A stretch of DNA of 64,000 nt from Larix kaempferi. Taxonomy: Eukaryota; Streptophyta; Pinopsida; Pinales; Pinaceae. The notes below the pieces were generated by a model. The model worked only from the letters and a program-made list of their open reading frames with translations, was not told the DNA's origin and did no database searches. Of the stretch, positions 55,857-64,000 are shown piece after piece. The stretch lies in contig BSBM01000047.1 in assembly GCA_027924585.1 (NCBI GenBank), forward strand, positions 19,965,501 through 20,029,500, read 5' to 3'. The translations under genes were made by a program, and so were the position numbers. Every line of letters starts with the position of its first letter. Within the stretch, counting starts at the first letter, position 1.

Positions 55857-57510
55857 GAGGCAATACAAGATGCAGAGAGGTATGGCGCTCTGGAGGGGAT
55901 GCACAGAGAAAGCAAGAGACATAGACCATACTCCAGTTATGTTGTTGTGCGACATCATTGACAAAGAACCTTCCAACTACGAGGAAGCAACAGAGAGAAA
56001 AGAATGGAAGGATGTCATGATAGAGGAGTACCAGTCGATCATGAAGAATGATGTCTGGGAGATAGTTTCGAGACCAAAAGGGAAGTTTGTTTTGACTTGG
56101 AAGTGGATCTACAAGATCAAGCATGCTGCAGATGGTAGCATTGAGAAACACAAGGCAAGTTTGTGGCACGTGGATTATCCCAGAAGGAAGGCATGGACCA
56201 CAAGGAGACATTTGCACATGTATCTAGATACACTTCCATCAGATCTATACTTGCATTGGCTGCAATGATGAAATGAAAGGTACACCATATGGACGTCAAG
56301 ATAGCATTATTGAATGGTGCAGTTGAAGAGGAAGTGTACGTGGAACAACCACTGGGATTTGAGACACATGACAGGAAGACTCATGTGTGCAAATTGAAGA
56401 AGGCCTTGTACGGATTGAAGCAGGCACCCAGGATGTGGTACGACAGGATGGATAGTTATCTGATGAGCTTGGGATTTACTAAGAGTAAAGCAGATTCCAA
56501 CCTTTACTTTAAGGTTGAAGATGGAAGTCCAGTGATACTTATGTTATATGTAGATTACCTGTTTCTGACAGGAGAGGATGAGCTCATTGCAATTGTGAAT
56601 AGGAGGCTTGTCATAGAGTTCGAGATGAAGGACCTGGGTATGATGCATTATTTCTTAGGCATGGAGGTGTGGCAGAGTGCGGATGGAATCTTCCTTGGAT
56701 AAGGGAAGTATGCAGTGGAGATTCTGAATAGGTTCAAAATGATGGACTGTAAGGCTATGGAAACACCCATGGCATCGAACTTGAAGTTACCGTGTGATGC
56801 TTCATGGGAGTCAATTGATGCCATGATGTATCGTCAGATGATTGGTTCATTGATGTACCTTACGAACACGAGACTAGACACTTGCTTTGTTGTGAACACC
56901 CTGAGCCAATTCCTCACAGATCCGAGACATGTTCATTTAATTACTGCAAAGCATGTATTGAGGTACTTGAAGGGTACAGTTGACTATGGGCTCAAGTATG
57001 ATGTGAATCAAAAGATTAACCTCCGGGGTTATGTTGATTCGGATTGGGCAAGCAGTGTCGTAGATAGGAAGAGCACTTCGGGATGCTGCTTCAGTATGGG
57101 ATCCGTATGATCTCCTGGTTTAGGAGGAAGCAGTCATGCGTGGCACTGAGTACAACCGAAGCAAAGTATGTTGTAGCTTGTTCAGCTAGTTGTGAGGCAG
57201 TATGGCTTAGGAAGCTAATGTCTGATTTGTTTGATCTCTAGTTAGAGGCGACTTGTATCTTCTGTGACAACTAGAGTTGTGTGAAGTTGTCCGAGAACCC
57301 AGTGTTCCATGACAAGTCGAAGCACATTGAGATCAAGTACCACTATATCAGGGATATGGTGCAGAGAGGAGCAGCGAAGCTCTAGTATATAACAATAGAC
57401 GAGCAGATAACTGATGTGTTGACCAAGCCGTTAGACAGAGTGAAGTTCAAGTACTTCAGAGAGAAGCTTGGTGTTCTCCAGATCGAGGTTCCTCTTAAGA
57501 GGGAGTGATG
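55857..57510 (+). pseudogene. Copia RT and RNase H
   Basis: RT starts in LCDIIDKEPSNYEEATERKE and WKWIYKIKHAADGSIEKHKA, then shifts frame near 56157. From 56289 it reads MDVKIALLNGAVEEEVYVEQ, KKALYGLKQAPRMWYDRMDS and MLYVDYLFLTGEDE. The catalytic box is YVDY instead of YVDD, so RT would be inactive. A stop at 56701 (TAA for CAA) precedes RNase H with YVDSDWASSVVDRKSTSGC. A further frameshift lies at about 57107, and TAG stops lie at 57241, 57271 and 57385. It ends DRVKFKYFREKLGVLQIEVP before the repeat leader. Confidence 0.9.
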
Positions 57511-57536
57511 AGATCGGAAGACGCAGATGCACTAAT

Positions 57537-57960
57537 TCTCGCATGGTGGAAGACGCAGGTTATCCATTGGGACATGATGCACTTGCTGTGCCCCGGGTTG
57601 TACTCCCATGCTGGAGAAGATAGAGCCATTCTCGCATGGTGGTAGCCGTAGATGGTACTTGGGACGTAATGCATCTGGGATGATCATGATTGTACTCCCA
57701 TGTTGGTAGATGTAAGGGATGGTTCTCGTATGGTGGTAGGTGTAGGTGGTCCTTGGGACATAATGCATCTAGGATGCTCCTGATTTTCCTCCCATACTGG
57801 AGACATTGAGAGGTCCACCGGTCATAAGACATTGTGTGTGAGCCTAAGAAGGATCTCGCATGGTGGAAGTCAAAGGCGTAGGTTGTCCTTAGGGACTTAA
57901 TGCACCTGGGGTGCTCCAGATTGTCCTCCCATGCTGGTAGATGTGGGCTGACTGTTGTGG
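57537..57960 (+). repeat. Tandem repeat leader, four units of about 93 bp
   Basis: Units begin TCTCGCATGGTGG at 57537, 57630, 57724 and 57854; the third is enlarged by about 37 bp. They share the GGTGGAAGACGCAGG word with the 67-bp units of the sister element. It lies between the RNase H stop and the polypurine tract. Confidence 0.85.
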
Positions 57961-58345
57961 GACATGAGATGTGCATCTGGGCTGTGCTCTGTGTGATGAT
58001 GAGATGATCTAGAGACGATGAGGCGATAGTAGGAGACGCAAATGATTGCAGTGGCAATGTAATGACTAGTCCTAGGCTCTACTTACTTGATGGATTGCTT
58101 GTGGAGATGATGAAGACCTACTTACAAGATGAAAAAGGGTTGGCTCTGTAGAAATTCCTATGACGAATAGATTCGAGAGATGTCACCAATCAATGATCAA
58201 CGGAATGAATATTGCGGCAGCAGTGACGATGATGATCCAGTGTTGATGATGATGTTCCAGCATTGAAGATGATCCAGTGATGATGATGTTGTCCTAAATT
58301 GTGTCCAGAGTGATGATGACTGTGGCGAGAGAATACCTTCCTAGT

Positions 58346-58355
58346 TAAGAGGGAG
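58346..58355 (+). promoter_or_regulatory. Polypurine tract of the full-length copia
   Basis: TAAGAGGGAG directly precedes the TGTTGATG start of the 3' LTR. Confidence 0.82.
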
Positions 58356-58945
58356 TGTTGATGTAAATGTAACTTCAAAAGATATTCAATTGTATGTTAT
58401 ATTAATATAATTATTGTATTTTATTTGTACCTCCGACGGAGATGTTTTTCCCTCCGGTCGGAGATGTCATTATTACATTTGGTCATGTAAAGTCATTGAG
58501 GTAAAACCTCCATTGTAATTTGGGATGATAAATCCCCTAGAGTCAAATGTATTAGGGTTATTGAGTCTTCCTGGAGAAGTCAGCCTAGTTAGGTTTAATT
58601 AAGGTCGACCTGGTTAGTGAAAAGGTCAAGTGAAAAGTAAATTATAAATAGAGAGCTAAACTCTTTCATTTGGACACACACTCACTGACACAAGTTCGCA
58701 TAAGCAAGAGAGAGAGGACAAGTTCGCTAGTGAAGAAGAGAGAAGTTGCAAAAGACTTATTTTGGGATTTTCCATTTTTGGCTTGATACTGTATTAGTGA
58801 CGAAACTATCTTTGAGGAAGTTGCAGGGTTTTCTCCTTTATGGTTTCCCCAAGGAAAACTATTGTGTCTTTTGTGTATTGGTGTGCTTGTTATTCTTTCA
58901 GTTAAAGATCCTATATAATATTGAATTAAAGTAGAAAAACTAACA
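58356..58945 (+). repeat. 3' LTR of the full-length copia, 590 bp
   Basis: It opens TGTTGATGTAAATGTAAC and closes AAACTAACA, uninterrupted. A promoter-like AAATTATAAATAGAGAGC lies near 58640. It matches 52444-53018 with scattered substitutions. Confidence 0.9.
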
Positions 58946-61139
58946 GCATTGCCTTGATTATATTCATGTTCCTTGAGGACTCTTAGAAGCTTATCCTTTT
59001 GTCCATTTCCTATTGCCCTCACAAGCACATCTATTTTATAAGCAACTTGATTTGGACAACTTGACAGTTGAAAAATCATTTTATTACGAGATAACCAAAT
59101 TCCCCAAACCATTGTCAAAGCAAGGGAGATCCCTTAAAACTTGTATAATTTTGTTTGCTATGCAGAAATAGAAACATTCAACTATAGTTCTATGGTCCCA
59201 TTTACTTCTACCAGATGAGATCTAGATAATCCCATTCCATACTACCATAGAGAAAGAGCTTTCAACAAACAAATGGTCAACAAACTCTTCATTGATTTTA
59301 CATAGGATGCATCTCCAAGGCCATTGTGTGTTTTTTTTTTGGCAATTGTCCAAGGATAAAAAATTATTGTTAAGGGTTAACCATAGAAACGCATTTTATT
59401 TAAAAGGGAAATCTAACTTCCAAATTGTTTACCACCACTTGGATTTTTCCTCGTCTTAACCTTATTCCATCATTGCCTTGTAATCCAACTTTCAAGTGTA
59501 TTCTCCAAATCCTTGGTTTTTTTACATTATAATAAGTCTCCTTGATATGATAGCTTAATGGCAGTTTTGGTTAAAATATTCACAAATTGATTCCATTGTG
59601 TTTCCTTCCCCCCCTGCAAATCTAGATATTTTACCATTTTTCATCCTTGTGACTAGATATTTCGTTCAACATTGCTAGTTGCAATCCAAGAAGAAAACTT
59701 TCATAAAACACAAATCTCCAAGAAAAAGCTTTTGATAATCTATAGTTGCATTTACAGCCAATAAAGGGATCATCCCGTGACCTTACTTTGTTTCCTTTGC
59801 ATATCTTCCATGCTACCCATTTTTTAATCAAGGGAAAATCCCTTATGATAGCTTTCCAAACTATAGAACCACCTTGTGAGTTTTTTTCTCCCTTATCTAA
59901 GCCAATATTCCATGGAAACCCTCTTCAAATAATTAGATTTCATGACCTTGCCCCATAGTCCTTCATTATAGACTAATCTCCACAAACTTTTTGTTATTAG
60001 AGCCATGTTAAATGAGTGAATATCTTTTAGACACTAGCTCGTTGCTTCCTTTAGGTTTGCAACTTTCGGCCATTCGACTAGTGGAATACCTTCCATCTCC
60101 CTTCTTCTTGTCCATAGAAGACTAAAACACTTTTTTTAGTCTTATTAAGGGTGTCTTTAGGAATATGAGCAATAGTTGTCCAACATACATAAATACTCTC
60201 CAACACAATCTTGATCAACATTATTCTTCCTCCCCTGGACAACCATGTGTTGCACCAAAATGGGATTCTGGTTTATATTTTAGTATGCAGCCAAATCCAA
60301 TTCTCAAACATGTAGTTATTAGGTTTTAAATTAAAACCTAGGTACTTTGTGCCTTTATCTAAGTCCAAATGGATCATGGGAAGAAAGTTAACCATACAAA
60401 CCCATTTTGCTTCAATCACTGCATTAAATAACATTATTGATTGTTTTTAGATTTGTTTCCATACGTATAGCCTTACAACAAATATATGAAATATCATTTA
60501 TTCCTCTTAGTTCCCTCGAAGATCCATGATTAAGGATCAACGTGACAATTATGGATATCAAATGAGATACTAGCACAAAATTTTATCTATTGATTCCTTT
60601 CAAAATATGTATTCACCTAACATCTCTTATCATCGTGCTTAGACCTTCAGTCCTTCCTATGAAATTCCCGCTGCATTATGCATTTTTCTATTCAACAAAA
60701 AACTAAATTATTTTGCAATGACCACTCCAAACATAATTCCTTTAAGTCTATCAATAATTATATTTGAAATTAATTTGTAGATCATATGACACAATGAAAT
60801 ATGCCTAAATTCTTCAAAGGAGGTAGGATCTTGGCTCTTGGGAATAAGAGTTATAAATGTGAAATTGATAGCTCCCAAAACCCTCCATGAATCCCTAGAC
60901 TCTGCAACCATCCTTAATAGATCATCCCCCACTAAATCCATAAAAATGATATAGAATTATATATCCCACCCATTGATCCTTGGACTTTTAGCTCGATTGA
61001 AAGAGGATAAAACAACTTAATATCTTCCATTGCTACTTTTGCTTGTAGGTATGTGTTCATTTATTCATTGACGAGCCTAGGGGTAACTTGATAATGCTCA
61101 TAATAGGCAATAGATTTTTCTTCTAAACAGAGGCAACTG
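58946..61139 (-). pseudogene. L1-type LINE ORF2: RT to zinc-binding region, decayed
   Basis: Reading right to left on the minus strand: YEHYQVTPRLVNE near 61080, then INFTFITLIPKSQDPTSFEE and FRHISLCHMIYKLISNIIID at 60870-60730 (RT blocks), then weak RT to about 60000. The zinc-binding tail is near 59280-59660, and VWGIWLSRNKMIFQLSSCPN at 59110-58950 precedes RNase H. The RNase H part continues left of the copia at 51899. Frames are full of stops. The catalytic RT motif was not seen intact. Confidence 0.7.
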
Positions 61140-61375
61140 ACAGGATGAGCGACTCAGGCTCACGATGGATCTCGCCCGTTGCTTCACGAGCTCTGCCTCG
61201 GCCCCATTGGCACGCTCCTTGTGCCCCAGGCAGAGAACCTAGCTCGGCCTGCAGTTGGCCCCGGCCCCTGGCCCTCCCCTGCCTGCCCTGCCCGCCCCCC
61301 TCCTCGCCTTCTCTTCCTTCCCCCCAACCTTGACTCTGGATCCTCTTTCCTCCAATCTCTAGGGCTTGGCCTCCA
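61140..61375 (+). other. GC-rich 5' leader of the plus-strand LINE
   Basis: CCTGCCCTGCCCGCC-type, strongly C-rich sequence unlike the AT-rich surroundings begins right where the opposite LINE ends. A proline-rich frame (61145-61333) runs through it but has no homology. Such C-rich leaders often hold the internal promoter of plant L1 elements. Confidence 0.5.
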
Positions 61376-62673
61376 ATGGCCTCAGAAGCTGAAAGCCTCC
61401 CCTCTGACCTCGCCTCCTTTCTTAAGCTCCTTGCAGCTCAAGGAAAGCGGCCGCTTTCCTCCACTTAGCAAAAATTCATGAAAAAACTCAATGAAATACC
61501 TAATGTAGCTCTTCCGGCGGATCTACCTTGCAAGACAGCCATCAATCTGTTGGAACGAGCCCTAATCGGCCAGTTCATAGGCTTATGGCCTTCACCAAAA
61601 ACCACTGAAAATTGGGTACAGAAGAATTGGAGACCCCTGATTACGGAAGACATCAAATCATTCTTCCTGGGAAAAGGATACTTCGCATTCATCTTCGAAT
61701 GCAAACAAGATCGCGAGCTCATCTTCCAGAACGGTCACTATTTCATGGGTCCACAAGGGCTCTACATGAACAGATGGTCCCCGAACTTTGACCCAACGCT
61801 CGACATCCCCTCGGCAGTCCCTGTTTGGGTGAGGCTCCCTCACCTACCCCTGCAATGCGGGAACATTGAATCCCTAGAAGCCATTGGAAACGCTCTAGGG
61901 AAATATATCGATAAAGCAGACCGGAAAGACCAATATTCATGCGTGAGAATATGTGTTGAAGTCGATCTAGAACACGGCCTGCCGGAAGCTATAAATCTTA
62001 CAATAGCAAATTGGTCCCACATCCAAGAACTCAACTATGAACAGATCCCCTTCAAATGCAAATTCTGCCACGAATACGGCCACTTCGCATGATCATGCAA
62101 AAAGAAGCCAGCAGATCCAGAATCGGATGGGAAAAAAGAACAATGGACAAAAATCCAGAAAAACAATAAATCAGGTATGAAATCCCATCGAAATCTAAAT
62201 AAACAGAAACCAGATCAACGACAACACGATCCGTTGGCCTTGACCAGCAGAAACAACTTCAAAATCCTGGAAACAGGTGACATCAATGATAACCCTGAGG
62301 CGGAAGAAGAGGTAGAAATACAAGAACATCAAGCCATCCAATCACCTCCGCCTGCAACTGAAAAACCCCTGATCACCCCAGCCCTCTCAAATCCGCCATG
62401 TTTAAGGACTCCCTCTCCTATGCTGAAATCACCAAAGCAAGACCCCCCGGCTCCCCTTCCTCATCGGAAGATCCCATAGATAAAACATCTAAAAAACCAG
62501 GACGTAAATCCAGTAAGGATCTAAGGGAAGAAGAAGCCGAGAGGGAAAAATTCCAAGGATCTCAAGCCACGATAGATATGGTATTTAGCATAAATACTAG
62601 AGCCAGGATTGCAGGGAAAAAGCATGGAGACCCAACTGGAGGAACCCCCTCCTCCAACTACACATCTAAATGA
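61376..62673 (+). pseudogene. LINE ORF1 (DUF4283-type, zinc knuckle), broken
   Basis: The likely start is the ATG at 61376 (MASEAESLPSDLASFLKLLA), with a TAG at about 61466. The conserved DUF4283 region follows with LLERALIGQFIGLWPSPKT, FLGKGYFAFIFECKQDRELI and VPVWVRLPHLPLQCGN. It leads to the CCHC knuckle CKFCHEYGHFA, interrupted at 62090 by TGA (CGA to TGA), then SC. Near 62395 the frame shifts into KDSLSYAEITKARPP. It ends at TGA 62671-62673, which overlaps the ORF2 start as ATGA. ORF1 proteins bind the element RNA. Confidence 0.87.
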
Positions 62674-64000
62674 TGAAGCTGGTTTCCTGGAATAGAAGAG
62701 GCCTAGGCAATCCCAGTAAGATTGAAGCAGTAAAAGATTTGCAGAAAAATGACATGCCTGATCTGCTCCTTCTCCAGGAGACCAAACTCAATGACACCTC
62801 GGTTCTAGACATTGGCAAAGTACATTGGAAAAAAAATGCATATTATGCAGTCAGTGCCAGAGGAGCTTCAGGTGGCCTGGCAACACTATGGTCCTCTGAT
62901 AATTTCCAGCTTCACAACCACTTCGCCACACAGCACTGGATCTGCACCGAACTTATCCATCTGAAGAGCAACAAACAATTCACCCTTTTCAACATGTATG
63001 TACCAAACTCTCATGCAGAAAAAAAAGACTATTGGAGTCTTCTCGATATCTTTCTGGATGCTTATAATCCACAACATATCATTATAGCCAGTGATATGAA
63101 CATAACACTCTCAAATTCTGAAAAGAAAGGCAGTCTCAAGGGCAATGACTTCTTCAAATCCCAGCTGGAAGCCCTGATCCACAAATGGGATCTTACTAAT
63201 ATCAAGCCCAAAAAAGGGAAATATACGTGGTCCAACAAGCACCTTAGCCAGTGATATGAACATAACACTCTCAAATTCTGAAAATAAAGGCAGCCTCAAG
63301 GGCAATGACTTCTTCAAATCCCAGGTGGAAGCCCTGATCCACAAATGGGATCTTACTAATATCAAGCCCAAAAAAGGGAAATATACGTGGTCCAACAAGC
63401 ACCTTGGCAAGGGGAACATCATGGCCAAACTAGACCGTTTCTTAGTGCAAAGCAGCCTCCTGTCGGACACCCAAATCATCTCCTCCAGCATTTTAGTCAA
63501 TCTTGCCTCCGATCACAAACCCATCCAACTCCTTTTTAAAGATATCGAGGACTTAGGCCCCATCCCATTCAGGTTCAGTCCACAGTGGCTTGACCATGCA
63601 AGCTTCTGGACCACATTGGAAAAAGCTTGGAAAATTCCTGTCACGGGCTCTCCATGCCATGTCTGGGAACATAAGCTCAAAAATACCAAAGTAGCTCTCA
63701 AGAGTTGAGCCAAAACTATTTGCCCAACCACGACTCAACATAGAAAAAAGGCCGTGGGCAGTCTTGAACACATCCAACTTGCAATGGAGGATCAACCATC
63801 GAAATCTCTCTCGTTGCACATAGAAGTCAGCCAGCAATCAACCATCTATCAGGAATTTCGTTTGGAAGAGGAATATTGGAGACTGAAGTCAAGGAGCACG
63901 TGACTCAAATCACGCGACAAAAATACAAGTTACTTCCATAATCAATTTAAACTCAGACAATCCGTCAATCACATAGGGGAAATCAGAGGGGATGATGGAA
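62670..64000 (+). pseudogene. LINE ORF2, endonuclease domain, truncated by the window edge
   Basis: It starts MMKLVSWNRRGLGNPSKIEA, the first motif of the AP-like endonuclease. Then come LLLLQETKLNDTS with the catalytic Glu, NMYVPNSHAEKKDYW, and ASDMNI where GDFN is usual. A 160-bp tandem duplication (63086-63245 and 63246-63405) puts a TGA at 63252-63254 and shifts the frame. The second copy continues KGNIMAKLDRFLVQSSL and LASDHKPIQLL with the catalytic SDH. Further stops follow at 63706 and 63900. The RT domain should lie right of the window. Confidence 0.9.
63086..63405 (+). repeat. Tandem duplication of 160 bp in the LINE endonuclease
   Basis: Two copies starting AGCCAGTGATATGAACATAA differ at only a few bases (for example AAGAAAGG/AATAAAGG, CAGCTGG/CAGGTGG). 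A length of 160 is not a multiple of three, so the frame is broken. Confidence 0.93.

Larger units (their letters stand above)
51900..58945 (+). mobile_element. Full-length Ty1-copia element inserted in a LINE
   Basis: It is bounded by TGTTGATG and CTAACA and flanked by the exact target duplication GCATT (51895-51899; 58946-58950). It has 5' LTR, primer site, gag, protease, integrase, RT, RNase H, a tandem-repeat leader, polypurine tract and 3' LTR in order, about 6.5 kb without the nested solo LTR. All frames carry stops, so it is dead. Same family as 38079-44544. Confidence 0.9.

Noticed and set aside
55693-56217. 174-codon minus-strand frame
   Set aside because: It is antisense to the copia integrase-RT linker and RT start, whose plus-strand homology is clear.
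61145-61481. Proline-rich protein genes (two overlapping frames)
   Set aside because: The frames run through the C-rich leader of a LINE; ORF1 starts at 61376 in another context and carries the real homology.

Overview
The window looks like nuclear DNA of a seed plant with a very large, transposon-filled genome. A gymnosperm is my best guess, not a proven call. It is AT-rich, and almost every recognisable coding stretch belongs to plant-type LTR retrotransposons (Ty1-copia, Ty3-gypsy), L1-type LINEs, hAT DNA transposons, MITEs or SINEs. The one host gene is seen as only two small exons separated by 23.5 kb of transposon debris.

Host gene: the minus strand carries exon 1 (49100-49209) and exon 2 (25477-25624) of a plant VPS9A-like Rab5 guanine-nucleotide exchange factor. 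Both have consensus splice sites and matching phase. Intron 1 is 25625-49099. No third exon was found in 1-25476, so intron 2 is probably at least 25 kb long and runs off the window. Most of the elements described here are therefore intronic passengers of this gene.

Layout: 1-8909 is the 3' half of a copia element, split by a 4.46 kb solo LTR (1196-5654, duplicated target GTTCT). Its own 3' LTR is split by a 1.6 kb solo LTR (7224-8849, target GTGAT) that contains a 117-bp-arm hairpin. 9020-10280 is a spliced hAT transposase remnant. 14275-17515 holds LTR and DNA-transposon ends, a gypsy LTR with a CCCTAAA-rich array, and a minus-strand copia fragment. 17903-22033 is a hAT-like element with terminal inverted repeats and an 8-bp target duplication; it carries a broken 3' piece of a zeaxanthin epoxidase gene. 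22042-25476 is LTR debris. 27150-35658 holds a LINE piece, a copia 3' end, and several copies of one gypsy LTR with a primer-binding site and gag. 35966-37600 holds a SINE, a MITE piece and a LINE piece. 38079-44544 is a near-complete minus-strand copia with a 366-bp hAT-type MITE in its reverse transcriptase. 45191-45793 is a second copy of the hAT 3' part, starting at a perfect palindrome. Upstream of the host gene, a minus-strand LINE (51250-61139) is split by a full-length copia (51900-58945, target GCATT). 61140-64000 is the start of a plus-strand LINE.

How the parts relate: at least six insertions have readable target-site duplications, so the order of events can be reconstructed. Every copia pol frame here is broken, and many stops are explained by C-to-T changes, as expected for silenced, methylated copies. 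No tRNA, rRNA, CRISPR or prokaryotic feature was found.
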